Assembly: GCA_029962745.1 (NCBI GenBank)
Contig: CM057157.1
Span: 20,853,798 to 20,917,797 of the forward strand
Origin: Echinometra lucunter
Taxonomy: Eukaryota; Echinodermata; Echinoidea; Camarodonta; Echinometridae
DNA: 64,000 bases
Direction of reading: 5' to 3'
The number at the start of each line of letters is the position of its first letter. Position 1 is the first letter of the stretch. Position numbers and translations under genes: made by a program. The notes beneath the pieces are model-generated. The model made no database searches, had not been told where the DNA came from, and saw only the letters and a list, made by a program, of their open reading frames with translations. Shown here piece after piece: positions 10,701-18,689 of this stretch.

Positions 10701-13700
10701 GAACAGGTTCCTTTATATGTTTCAATGGGAAAAAATTGCCCCTTCTATCCTTTCTAATATTTAATTTACCCCTCCCCCTTCTTTTTTTTTTTTTTTTTTC
10801 TTCTCACTCATCACTCACTCCATCTCCTGTTCTCTTCCATTCTCCAGAATTCCTTCATTTTCAGTTACTAACACCAATTGCATGTTTCTTTAACCTCACA
10901 AAGCACTGTTTCCTCCCTTGGACCATGGCTTAGAGGTGACTGATTTTACATCTTCTAACTCAAGCTTAGATTCTATCAGTGACCTTGACAGTAAGTGCTA
11001 GAAATGGAACTTCCTGACAGTACTAATGCCAAATCCAAAACTTTTGTGCGTATTTTAATCTTCATGAGTAGCTCATAATCCCTAAGGATTCATGTAACAA
11101 AATAATTAAATCACAGCTTACACAAAACTACTGGTACATTTTTGCAATTAACCAAAGTATGTTTGCAAAATGTGCCTTTGGTCTGTTTTTTTCTCTCTCT
11201 TCTCTCTTCTACAAAGTAATGTACAAAATAAGCTAGAGAGCAAGGGATTCTCTGTGGAAAGTTTCTTACACTATTCTAATTCCTAACTCCAATCCTGAAA
11301 ACCTAACACTATCCCCAACTGCCCCAACTCAGAACCCATTCGAAAACTCTGTCGCTGCCCTCACCTTGTATCCAGAGTGAATGTCCGATAACTCATGAAA
11401 CACCTGTTTCTGGTATTCCATTTCGTTTTCTGTTTTGTTTTGTTTTGTTTTTTGTTTTATTATGTCCACTTTAAGTTCTTATTTTTTCTATTTATTTTTT
11501 ATGAAAGCAGACATTTACTTTTTCATATCATTAAATGTTCTAGAAGCATTTCATAGGGTAAAGAATAGGTACACTAAGGGGTCATAAGAGATGTTTTTAT
11601 TGAGACTGTCACAGAAGTAAACTTTAGAGTAACCTACTTTAGAGCATGACATTGAAATTTGCAAAAGCTTGTGTCGGTGAAATAATCATTTACATTATAC
11701 AGAAGTTTGATGTGCAGATATTTGGTTTTAAACTGTAAAGTGTTTCCTATTACTTTATATGTACAAATGACTGATTTGACCTTTAAATGATTCTTTTACC
11801 CAACCAACAGGTACCGTTATTCCAGCCTCTCAACCTGCTGAACACAAGTCAGAAGCACATCCGCCCTCTGACCCTTTGACCTGCCCTGTGGTGAAAGGTC
11901 ACAAGACACTCATTGTGGTTGACAGGGGTTACAACACAGGACTTGGTATCAGCCTTGTTGGAGGAGCAGATACAAAACAGGTAAGGTCTGACCCTTTGAC
12001 CTGCTCTTAGGTCAAAGGTCACAAGACAGGACTTAGTAATAGCCTAATTGGTGAGGCAGATGCAAAATTGTAAAAAAAAACGAAGTCTAGCAGCTTGCAG
12101 ACGAAACGTCGCTTTCCTACTACGTTTGCTACATCGTGAGACAACTGGTTATTTCTTCTACTCAATAATCATTTCATTATTTCATTCAAGTCTGAGTCTT
12201 ATATTGCTTTAAATAGCAAATTTATGATGAATGCATGCCCTGATATTGTCAGATTCATTCTAAGTATCTTTATTTAATATTCAGCCCTTGTAATGGCTGT
12301 TTTCTTTAATAGAGGGATAAACAAGAGCCAGCTAACTGTACAATTGTTATATAGCCTTATGTGAAAAACACAAAAGGATCAACTTTCGAAATTGAAAAAT
12401 AAACAAAAAATGCAAAAATTGATAGTTTGCTTCAAAAGACTGAACTTTCCCAATATAATTCCAAGAAATATGCATGCTTACATGAGTTATTGGAAGAGAG
12501 GCTTCAGAGATGGTGGAATCTGCTTCTATTATTTCTTTTTCTTTTATTTATTTTTTTTTTTTTGTACTTCAAAATGTTCAAGACCTCTGTATGTAAGTCT
12601 GTGAAGTGTAATTAGATTTCTTTTGTTATTTTCTCTTTTTCTTCTCCAGCCCACCATCATGATCCAGTCCATAAAACCTGATGGAGCTGTGGCCAAAGAT
12701 GGCCGCCTCCAACCCGGTGATCAGATCTTAGAGGTGAGTACTAAAGAAGCTGGTCAGTTCTCATTGATATTGATAACAATACAAAGATAAATAATTTGAA
12801 TACACTCTTCGTCAGCTCGCCATAAATCTAACCACACAGCTACCCAGAACTTCAAAGGGTTGTTTGAAGCACAATCAATGGGAGAAAATGGAGCAGCACA
12901 TACCATGATACTATGTCCTTGCGTGACTTATGCTTTATATATAGATCTAATTTCCCAAATATAAATGGTTAACTGGCCAAAAAAATTGTCAGTCTATATG
13001 GAATGAAAATGAAATGCTAACTCACAGCTTTAGGCACAAACTAGAAAAATAATTATGGGAGGTTGGAGCAGGACCACTGATATATTGGACCAGTGGTACG
13101 TAGGACCAATCAGCAATAAATTTACCAGTGTTTTAAAGCCATAGCACAAATACTTACCTGACTGCAGGATTGTAAAAAAAACCATATCATACCTTATTAT
13201 TTTGCAGGTCGATGGTCTAGACTTCAAGAACATCACCCATGAAGCCGCCTTCAACGTCCTGCGGCAGACAGCCTCCAAGGTCCGCATGCTGGTACTGCGA
13301 GAGGATCCTCCTCCCATTGCTGCCTCAACCCAGGGGGAGGAGGAAGGAGAGGATGGAGCAGAGGTCTTCACAGTGAACCTCCATCAGCCAGCCGGTCAGA
13401 GTCTTGGTCTTAGCATCGCTGGCAAGTGAGTAGATCCTCCATTCACTGAAAAAGGAATATAAAAAAATCAAATGCAATGTATTCATGGCAAGTCACAGCT
13501 ATTTTGTCCCCATACGTTACTGACCCTATCTTGGTTTGAGTATATCTGATCACTATATAAAGTTGATAGCCCTCTTAGAGCACTGATCAGATGAAAAATG
13601 ACATCAGTTTAGCTTAGACACTCCGCAATACTTGATAACTTATCGGACACCAAATTACCAAATATCTTGGACTAAACCTTTGATATTTCAAGTTACTTTT

Positions 13701-16700
13701 TCAGATTCTGAACAGTTTTCACCAGAAACTATGAATTAAGTTTTGATAGTCTAATATCATTTTCATGTAATACCAAATTATTACATTTGACATAAAATGA
13801 ATATGTCTTTTTTGCAAACAACCGGGAAAATGAATGTACTGATTTTCTGCTCTGTGAAGAAAATAAATGCTGTTCTTATAACACTTGTGATAGAAAAATC
13901 AAATTCTTTGGTGGTGTGTATTACCTCTGGCATGGATGGCATAACACATTAATATATCATCATACTAATTCTTCTTGAAGTGTTTTCAACCTATTGCAAA
14001 TATTGATCTTGAATCCAGTTTTCGCATTCTGCAGTGCAAACAAAAATAACCATTTTTACTCCAATGTTACCAATTTAGGGCTGGAGCTCTCTATGTCTCG
14101 GACATTGTCGCAGGGAGTGTTGCTGATGCAAGTGGCCAGCTTATGAGGGGTGACCAGATTGTAGCGGTAAATGGTCTAGCGGTCAAGAATATTCCTCAGG
14201 AGGCCCTGGCTACACTTCGACAGGTCAGTCTAAATTGATGAATAAGATGAAAAATAGGATAGTTCATTCCCCTAGCTTTATTCCTCCCTATAAATTGATC
14301 TGTGCGTAAGTTAGAGTTGTAATTTTCAAATAGTCTGGAAGCAGAGCCCTTTATTACAGAGCTTGGCCAACTCGGATTCAGTGGGTTACAACATGGCGCA
14401 ATTTCTTTTGTATTTTGCTTGCCGAACAAAGCAATATGCGCCATGTTGTGCCCTACTGGAGCTGAGTTGGACAGACTCTGTAATAAAGGGTTCTGTTTGG
14501 AAGTGAAGTGAGGGGTTATATATCATGATGCAATCTACACAGATATTAATGTCAAATGATATTACTTGAATTTTTCATAACAAAGAAATACAAGTAGTGC
14601 CGTAGCCTCTCAGAATTGCTATCACATGAAATGGAAAAAAAAAAACCCAAAGAGTTTGTGTTGTGGAGGTATATGTTCTTTCAAATTTTTGTTTGCTCCA
14701 ACCCCCCCCCTTCCCAAAGAGGAAGCCAGTTTGATGAAGCTTAATGTGATACATTATATGTATATGTTCATTTATATACATTTCATTTTAGAAAAATCAT
14801 GGTACAAGAACATGATAAAATCAATTTTATGGCTTTAATTACAAATTATTGAACAGCTACTGTTTAGACAATCTGCTGCCATGGACAGGAATCAATACAA
14901 GTCTTTCTGCAAATTCACGCATTTGTAGATTCGCACATCCTGATCCATTAGTTAAAGTTAAAAGATAAACTGCATTTGTGGTCACATGATAACAAAATTT
15001 GAAAGAAACCGTTTCAATGCAATTGAGGAAGTGAGATTAGCTGTACATAAATATTGGTGTCTAGTGCTACCTGTTAGAACGTACACTATGCCCTTTCTTT
15101 TGCATTGCCTAATTTGTAAATATGGGGAACTGTACAGATCCAAATTACCCGCCCCCCTCTAGGATTAGATTATCACTTATCACCTTGTGACCTTTGACCT
15201 CCAGAATGCAGAGGGCGATGTGAGTCTGAAGATCTCCCGTCGGAAGGATGGTGGAGGATCTCGGCTGAGCATGAGCTCTTTCGAGACCGTCGTCACCGCT
15301 GAACCCGTCACTGTGGAGCAATCGCCAAGCCCCGGTAAGCTGAAATGAGAAGTTTCGAAAGATGTGTCTGTCGAGGGGTTACATGTCATTTTCTTTCAGT
15401 GGTTCATATTTCCAGAATTTCATGTTGCCAAGGGTTCTCAATCCTGAAATGTTTGTTTTCTCATTGGTTCATAATTCTAAAAAAGGAATATACAGTTAAT
15501 ATAATTTCAAAGGTTCATTATTCTAAAAGTGATACAGAACCTTATGTCATATTCAGAATTATGGACCTTCAGAATAATGTATCATTTTAGGAGTTATGCG
15601 CTAGCCTATTATGGGAAATTCATTTTTCAGAATTATCAACATTCCTATTAAAATTCAAGGTATCTTATCTCATACTTTATGGAAACCAAGTTTTTACAGC
15701 ACTTCACCGTAAATAATTTAAACCTCCATACGCATATTACATGCATGTCACCTTGTCCAGTGGGCAGACAGTCATGCATTTACATATATATATATATATA
15801 CGCTCATTTACACTTAATTTAGTCCACGGCGCAGATTTTAACCATGGTTTAGACCATGCTTAGAAATAAACCTCTTCTGTGAATTTGCACCAATAATGAT
15901 TCTGATATCAGCCCTATGGTACATGTAGCATTTATCGAACAAAATACCAAGGAACATCATCCTTGATGTTAATATTTTGTTCCCTTTTCTTTCATCATAC
16001 ATGTAGCTGGGCATGGGACAGCACTTACCACATACCTTTGATTTGCCGTTTAGTGATTTTTTTTTAAAACAAATATTTTTGTTGACTTTAGATGGAGCTG
16101 AGGCAAGAAGGGCAGAGTTCATCCAGGGTCAAGAATCCTTTGGTTCTAGCTCCGAGATGATCTCTGAGGACGAGACTTCTCCAAGGTGAGACAATCTTTA
16201 AGATTTACTCAGACCTCAACCATAATGATATCAACTACATGTATGAAATCATTTGTTCTGTCAATCAGACACTATGAATACTCCCCCTCCCCCCCCCAAT
16301 CTCTTCTGAACTGATGTCACTTTGAAGGAGTATTATCAAAGAGTTTGATTGCAAAAAGGCAATTTTTTACATTTTTGAAGTAACACCACATTTGCTTGAA
16401 ACAAAAAAAGGCCTTTCATTTGATCCCTCACTGGATATATCACATGAAATGATATATCAAGGAAAAGTTTGGAATTTGATCAAAAGTATCATTATTTTCT
16501 GTCATTTTTGTTATACTTTAGCAACTTACTTGCAAATATCTCAGATGTACTAAAAGGGATATATTATTTTTTCAAATCAAATTCTTCAGTTATTAGCTAC
16601 GCTAGTGGGATGCATGGCTAGTTACTGGAAGTTGGTTGATATACATGCCATTATATGGTCAGTCATTTCATTGAGCTCCAATTAGTTCCTTCCTGTGAAG

Positions 16701-17114
16701 ACTGTATTTTGAATGGAACCATTCAGTGCTCCATGAGTTCGTCTGTGAGTGTACTTGAATATTGGTAAGCAGGTGTCACAGCCATCTCTTTCTTTGCCCT
16801 ATGATGACAAAATCATCTCATGAATTTGGCATTTCTTGTTGTCCAGTTCTGGTGTCAAGACTGTCACCCTCGAGCGCGGACCCGATGGCCTTGGCTTCAG
16901 CATCGTAGGAGGTTACGGCAGCCCCCACGGCAACCTGCCCATCTACATCAAGACAGTCTTCAACCGCGGTGCAGCTGCCGTCACCAAGCAGCTCAAGCGG
17001 GGCGACCAGATCCTGGCGGTCAACGGGGAGTCGCTAGAGGGCGCCACACACCAGACTGCGGTCAACCTCTTGAAGAAGGCGCGGGGCGAGGTTGTACTGA
17101 CAGTGGTAACGTGA
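2885..17114 (+). CDS. Multi-PDZ scaffold protein, MPDZ/PATJ family (3' part, 16 exons)
   Basis: Joined exons: 2885-2968, 3848-3920, 4258-4342, 5545-5656, 6573-6722, 7404-7658, 8561-8846, 9931-10017, 10934-10990, 11811-11980, 12650-12733, 13208-13425, 14079-14223, 15205-15334, 16092-16185, 16847-17114. They sum to 2298 nt, an unbroken frame of 765 residues ending in TGA. Five PDZ domains lie at about residues 64-151, 211-295, 426-514, 533-616 and 680-765, each with a GLG[FLI] carboxylate-binding loop. The family (vertebrate MPDZ/MUPP1 with 13 PDZ domains, PATJ with 10, Drosophila Patj) scaffolds the Crumbs-Pals1 polarity complex at apical junctions. The FGYTW...ERY lead-in to the first PDZ here and the [13 protein letters not shown] start of the last match the C-terminal half of that family. 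The gene continues left of the window, so the L27 domain and N-terminal PDZ domains are not seen. Deciding between MPDZ and PATJ needs a phylogeny; invertebrates usually have one gene for both. Confidence 0.93.
3294..3613. mobile_element. TTAA-flanked inverted-repeat element, family AGACGCTAGG
   Basis: The ends AGACGCTAGGTCGTGGGCTT and AAGCCCGCGACCTAGCGTCT are inverted, with TTAA at 3290-3293 and 3614-3617. About 320 bp, in the intron after MPDZ/PATJ exon 1 of the window. Confidence 0.9.
3793..3834. repeat. (CT)n microsatellite at a splice acceptor
   Basis: About 20 CT dinucleotides end 13 bp before the TAG acceptor of MPDZ/PATJ exon 2. Length changes would alter its polypyrimidine tract. 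Confidence 0.97.
3848..3920 (+). CDS. MPDZ/PATJ exon 2: acidic linker with FGYTW motif
   Basis: The acceptor is the CT-dinucleotide tract ending in CTCTAG; the donor is GTGAGT; it ends in phase 1. The protein runs from DTTEGREV through [14 protein letters not shown]. An acidic run followed by FGY(S/T)W just before a PDZ domain is typical of MPDZ and PATJ. The (CT)n microsatellite serves directly as the polypyrimidine tract of this exon. Confidence 0.85.
4258..4342 (+). CDS. MPDZ/PATJ exon 3: start of PDZ A
   Basis: TTCAG acceptor, GTAAAA donor, phase 1 in and phase 2 out. It encodes [19 protein letters not shown] and then the GERGLGLS carboxylate-binding loop of the first PDZ domain in the window. 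ERY..L.GELH.IEL is strongly conserved in MPDZ and PATJ. Confidence 0.92.
4512..4999. mobile_element. TTAA-flanked inverted-repeat element, family AGGCATTGG, copy 1
   Basis: Ends AGGCATTGGCTAAC and GTTAACCAATGCCT sit exactly inside TTAA (4508-4511 and 5000-5003). About 488 bp, closely similar over its length to 37911-38399. Non-coding. It lies in the intron between MPDZ/PATJ exons 3 and 4. Confidence 0.92.
5545..5656 (+). CDS. MPDZ/PATJ exon 4: core of PDZ A
   Basis: Acceptor GAATAG, donor GTAAGT, phase 2 in and phase 0 out. It encodes [19 protein letters not shown] and then the GAAG(N)DGRI...GDEVLE segment of PDZ A. The last 90 nt of this exon, with its donor and about 40 nt of intron, are repeated four more times downstream; those copies are listed separately as a repeat and are probably not exons. 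Confidence 0.92.
5567..6240 (+). repeat. 131-bp minisatellite made of exon 4 end, splice donor and intron start
   Basis: Units begin at 5567 (the true exon), 5698, 5829, 5960 and 6112. The first three steps are exactly 131 bp; the fourth is 152 bp because of an inserted stretch near 6070. Units 2-4 repeat the exon part and GTAAGT donor almost without change. Unit 5 has several substitutions, including TTG to TAA, which puts a stop in the reading frame just before its donor. No unit after the first has a polypyrimidine tract or a convincing acceptor, so I read units 2-5 as intronic. Confidence 0.95.
5657..6572 (+). other. Intron with exon-derived minisatellite
   Basis: Occupied almost entirely by four copies of the exon 4 end and by the GATGGT array. 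Several intact GTAAGT donors precede the single downstream acceptor at 6572. Confidence 0.9.
6190..6535. repeat. TGATGG/TGGTGA trinucleotide-type microsatellite
   Basis: Imperfect GATGGT/GATGAT array running from the end of the exon-derived minisatellite almost to the next acceptor. The array is stop-rich on the coding strand and gives spurious low-complexity histidine-rich and serine-rich frames on the other. Confidence 0.9.
6573..6722 (+). CDS. MPDZ/PATJ exon 5: end of PDZ A
   Basis: Acceptor CCACCAG, donor GTAAGG, phase 0 in and out, 50 codons. It encodes [18 protein letters not shown] through [17 protein letters not shown]. The YGHSHQ segment carries the histidine at the start of helix alpha-2 that marks class I PDZ domains, and the ILRN..ALNQ(L/M)AV tail is shared with vertebrate MPDZ/PATJ. 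Confidence 0.93.
7404..7658 (+). CDS. MPDZ/PATJ exon 6: linker and start of PDZ B
   Basis: Acceptor CAACAG, donor GTGAGT, phase 0 both sides, 85 codons. A linker rich in Ala, Pro and Glu leads into the second PDZ domain ([20 protein letters not shown], then [14 protein letters not shown]). The donor is followed within 60 nt by a TGA/TGATGG microsatellite, as at exon 4. Confidence 0.92.
7801..8377. mobile_element. Foldback (long-TIR) element, family FB-1, TTAA-flanked
   Basis: It begins AGGAGAATGCAACCCAGG and ends with the inverse, immediately inside TTAA at 7797-7800 and 8378-8381. The arms are some 230-250 bp long and pair almost throughout, leaving a short AT-rich centre. A second copy lies at 60211-60789. 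TTAA target duplications are known for piggyBac and Kolobok elements; no transposase is encoded. It sits in the intron between MPDZ/PATJ exons 6 and 7. Confidence 0.85.
8561..8846 (+). CDS. MPDZ/PATJ exon 7: end of PDZ B and linker
   Basis: Acceptor GCCACAG, donor GTAAGT, phase 0 in and phase 1 out. It encodes [20 protein letters not shown] through RGSVALTIS, completing PDZ B, and then a Pro/Ala/Gly-rich linker ending MRRQSGHG. The PDZ B helix alpha-2 position reads [10 protein letters not shown]. Confidence 0.93.
8847..9930 (+). other. Intron between MPDZ/PATJ exons 7 and 8
   Basis: AT-rich, about 1.1 kb; I see no further exon, RNA gene or inverted-repeat element in it. Confidence 0.6.
9931..10017 (+). 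CDS. MPDZ/PATJ exon 8: small linker exon
   Basis: Acceptor TTCAAG, donor GTAAGT, 87 nt, phase 1 on both sides. It encodes [18 protein letters not shown] followed by a short Ser-rich tail. Because it is symmetric, it could be skipped or included without changing the frame. Assigned from splice signals and frame only. Confidence 0.75.
10018..10933 (+). other. Intron between MPDZ/PATJ exons 8 and 9
   Basis: It holds a 25-bp tandem duplication near 10421-10470 (TTGGTATTGCTTTAATCCTCA twice) and a small hairpin TAAAGACCACC/GGTGGTCTTTA at 10647-10696. The stretch from about 10768 is pyrimidine-rich. Confidence 0.65.
10934..10990 (+). CDS. MPDZ/PATJ exon 9: very small linker exon
   Basis: Acceptor GGCTTAG, donor GTAAGT, 57 nt, phase 1 on both sides. 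It encodes [18 protein letters not shown], a Ser/Asp-rich linker. Another symmetric cassette candidate; the pyrimidine-rich sequence from 10768 may serve as a distant polypyrimidine tract. Confidence 0.68.
11811..11980 (+). CDS. MPDZ/PATJ exon 10: linker and start of PDZ C
   Basis: Acceptor CCAACAG, donor GTAAGG, phase 1 in and phase 0 out. It encodes a linker followed by [20 protein letters not shown] and VGGADTKQ, the N-terminal half of the third PDZ domain. A damaged copy of its last ~110 nt follows immediately in the intron (11987-12071). Confidence 0.92.
11987..12071 (+). pseudogene. Decayed tandem copy of MPDZ/PATJ exon 10 end
   Basis: Starting six bases after the exon 10 donor, the intron repeats the exon from its TCTGACCCTTTGACC segment (exon position 11867, offset 120 bp). 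About 30 nt (the [10 protein letters not shown] region) are deleted between short ACA/CAGGAC matches. The copy has CTCTTAG in place of CCTGTGG, giving an in-frame stop, and its donor has decayed to TTGTAAAA. Confidence 0.9.
12065..12135 (+). other. Hammerhead-like stem II plus GAAAC remnant
   Basis: The sequence CGAAGTCTAGCAGCTTGC followed by AGACGAAACGTCG can form a GTCT(a)GCA/TGC.AGAC hairpin followed directly by GAAAC. That is the layout of stem II and the 3' core of hammerhead ribozymes carried by Penelope-like and related retroelements. The 5' core CTGATGA is absent, so it would be inactive. This is inference from motif order only. Confidence 0.35.
12650..12733 (+). CDS. MPDZ/PATJ exon 11: middle of PDZ C
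   Basis: Acceptor TCTCCAG, donor GTGAGT, 28 codons, phase 0. It encodes [20 protein letters not shown] and QPGDQILE, the usual strand-loop segment (GA...DGRL..GDQILE) of a PDZ domain. Confidence 0.93.
12734..13207 (+). other. Intron between MPDZ/PATJ exons 11 and 12
   Basis: About 470 bp of unremarkable AT-rich sequence; no element recognised. Confidence 0.6.
13208..13425 (+). CDS. MPDZ/PATJ exon 12: end of PDZ C, linker, start of PDZ D
   Basis: Acceptor TTTGCAG, donor GTGAGT, phase 0 in and phase 2 out. It encodes [20 protein letters not shown] and [10 protein letters not shown] (end of PDZ C, with the class I His in ITHEAA). A short acidic linker [10 protein letters not shown] follows, then [20 protein letters not shown], the start of PDZ D. 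Only ~18 residues separate the two domains. Confidence 0.93.
14079..14223 (+). CDS. MPDZ/PATJ exon 13: core of PDZ D
   Basis: Acceptor AATTTAG, donor GTCAGT, phase 2 in and phase 0 out. It encodes [20 protein letters not shown], then [20 protein letters not shown] and EALATLRQ. The alpha-2 position that is His in class I domains is Pro-Gln here (IPQEA), so ligand preference may differ. Confidence 0.93.
14342..14495. mobile_element. Short inverted-repeat element with 8-bp duplication (hAT-like)
   Basis: The ends CAGAGCCCTTTATTACAGAG and CTCTGTAATAAAGGGTTCTG are inverted, and inner arms (AACATGGCGCAA / TGCGCCATGTTGT) also pair. It is flanked by TCTGGAAG (14334-14341) and TTTGGAAG (14496-14503), an 8-bp duplication with one mismatch, as made by hAT transposases. 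It lies in the intron after exon 13. Confidence 0.82.
14496..15204 (+). other. Rest of intron between MPDZ/PATJ exons 13 and 14
   Basis: After the hAT-like element there are homopolymers (A at 14635, C at 14702) and AT-rich DNA; no further feature seen. Confidence 0.6.
15205..15334 (+). CDS. MPDZ/PATJ exon 14: end of PDZ D and linker
   Basis: Acceptor CTCCAG, donor GTAAGC, phase 0 in and phase 1 out. It encodes [20 protein letters not shown], closing PDZ D, then a Ser/Thr/Val linker ending VEQSPSP. Confidence 0.92.
15335..16846 (+). other. Introns around MPDZ/PATJ exon 15
   Basis: AT-rich, with a TA microsatellite near 15785 and a C run near 16288. Apart from exon 15 (16092-16185) nothing coding is visible. 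Confidence 0.6.
16092..16185 (+). CDS. MPDZ/PATJ exon 15: acidic linker
   Basis: Acceptor CTTTAG, donor GTGAGA, phase 1 in and phase 2 out. It encodes [20 protein letters not shown] followed by [11 protein letters not shown], the disordered linker before the last PDZ domain. Confidence 0.88.
16847..17114 (+). CDS. MPDZ/PATJ terminal exon: PDZ E and stop
   Basis: Acceptor GTCCAG, phase 2 in, TGA at 17112-17114. It encodes the C-terminal [43 protein letters not shown], then [20 protein letters not shown] (class I His) and a final VVLTVVT. This closely resembles the last PDZ of vertebrate MPDZ/PATJ, which also ends a few residues before the stop. GC content is clearly higher than in the flanks. 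Confidence 0.95.
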
Positions 17115-17132
17115 TTGTAGAATCATAATCTG

Positions 17133-18115
17133 TGTTGGTATCTAGTGACCATTATCATATATCAGATATCTCCGACCTGACCCATTCTGACCTATGTTTT
17201 GTATCCAGAAAGCAAAACCAAAGATATATTCTTCTGTTGGTAACCAGGAACTTTTTACCCAAGCTTTATTTGATCTGTTTGCCCATTGATTTCTGTGAAG
17301 AGTGCAAATTGGTATTGTTCTGTATGTTGGCATGTAGTAACGTTTTTGCCTTAATATTTTACCCTTTAATCTTTTTAATATTCTATCTACGTGACATGTG
17401 TAAAGCAAACATGTATTCCTCTATAATAGTATTCGTGAATTTTGATCAAGACAACAGTTGATATCGTGTTTTGATATTTAATCTAGAACACAGCTTTTTA
17501 TTCCTTGGTATTGATATCTAGTGACCTTTTATATAATATTTGACCCTGTCATTCAAATTTGTATCTAGATCGCAAATATGTATTTTTCTATATTGGTCTT
17601 ATGTGATCCTTGACATCATAAGTGAGTGTTGTTAAATAATGCCATTTCTGTTTCCTAATTTTTACAAGGATGTTTTACGACATATTTACGTAAAGGACAG
17701 CCTTATTCTTAAAATTTTATTCAGCCTGAAGGCACTAATGTCCTTTGGCAAAACATGCAAAATATGAATCTAAATTTGCCACTCTCCACCCAGGTGTTAA
17801 GTGGGTACCCGGTAGGGTGCGAAAGTCATTATGATTTGTTTAGCATTGTGAGCGCCTGCAAAACTGAGGCGCCTGGCTGGAATGCTCCCTAGGGAGTGGA
17901 GAAGGTGCATACACTGAATGCGGGCAAGCCTGAATCCGATGACCGGGGTAATAATATTTCTGTAAAACGCTTAGAGACTCTCTTAGAGATGTATTAGGCG
18001 CTATATAAATCCCGAATATTATTATTATAAAATATTACCTTGTCCTTCAAATTGTACATCTAGAATACTAAATTGTACTCTTTTCTCTCTCTGGATGTAA
18101 TGTGACCTGTGACCT
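17133..18115 (+). repeat. Dispersed degenerate repeat built on TATCTAGTGACC
   Basis: Related stretches begin near 17133 (TTGGTATCTAGTGACC, then CTGACCCATTCTGACC, TTTGTATCCAGA), near 17508 (TTGATATCTAGTGACC, then TTGACCCTGTCATTC, TTTGTATCTAGA) and near 18030 (TACCTTGTCCTTCAAATTG, then ACATCTAGA and GATGTAATGTGACC). The third follows the SINE, which seems to have inserted between units. Confidence 0.6.
17779..18027 (+). mobile_element. SINE with GGCGCTATATAAAT (ATT)n tail
   Basis: It starts with CCACTCTCCACCCAGGTG and GTGGGTACCCGGTAGGGTGC, passes through GGCGCCTGGCTGGAATGCTC and AAACGCTTAGAGACTCTCTT, and ends GGCGCTATATAAATCCCGAA followed by TATTATTATTAT. This head-body-(ATT)n layout is widespread among SINEs of echinoderms and other marine invertebrates. 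I could not identify a clear target-site duplication. Confidence 0.8.
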
Positions 18116-18147
18116 AACCATGAAACTGAGCCTGTTACACACTATAA

Positions 18148-18240
18148 CTGGGCGTTGTGGCATGCACCTGTAATCCAGCTAACATTGGAAGTTATAAACT
18201 GATTCAGCGGGCCCAGATTCGAGTCTGAGTCGGTCAGAGT
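18148..18240 (+). mobile_element. 7SL/Alu-like head sequence
   Basis: CTGGGCGTTGTGGCATGCAC followed by CTGTAATCCAGCTA resembles the 5' domain of 7SL RNA and Alu (GG(C)GCGGTGGC...CTGTAATCCCAGCTA). About 50 nt later comes CCAGATTCGAGTCTGAG, at the spacing of the Alu/7SL B box (AGTTCGAGACC). Divergence argues against recent mammalian contamination. It could be a 7SL retropseudogene or a 7SL-derived SINE. Confidence 0.5.
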
Positions 18241-18260
18241 CCCGCCTTTCAGATGGTGAC

Positions 18261-18330
18261 GTAAAAGGTCGGTCCCAGACGTAAAAGGTCGGTCCCAGAC
18301 GTAAATGGTCGGTCCCAGACGTAAATAATC
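18261..18330 (+). repeat. 20-bp tandem repeat, three copies
   Basis: The unit GTAAAAGGTCGGTCCCAGAC stands at 18261, 18281 and 18301 (the last with one change), and a partial fourth begins at 18321. It directly follows the 7SL-like sequence. Confidence 0.95.
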
Positions 18331-18689
18331 ATATCTGATTGATACACCTCTGTAAAAAACCCAATTTAACACAATTGTTGCATCCAGCATGTAAAGTGAT
18401 AGCCTGCAAGGGAAAGAAAGGGTCATCAAACTTTTGATGGCAGATAGATTCCATGTAAACATGCCAGAGTTACTGGTATTCCCAGTAGTGGCTGTTTCCT
18501 GTCGTAAAGTGAACTATTAATAGATCATCTTGCTCACATCCAGTACTAAAATTTAATTTCCAAAAGCAGTGAAGTAACTATCTTATTTGCATTCCTTTAA
18601 TACTGCTCCCCAGCATTCCATCTCCGTTATATTCATATAACATATTCAACTTCTAAATCATTCAATTTTGCTCATCTACCATTTCCAAA

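Noticed and set aside
18145..18240. Mammalian Alu contamination
   Set aside because: The match is limited to short conserved 7SL-like blocks with many differences and is embedded in native-looking sequence, so contamination is unlikely.
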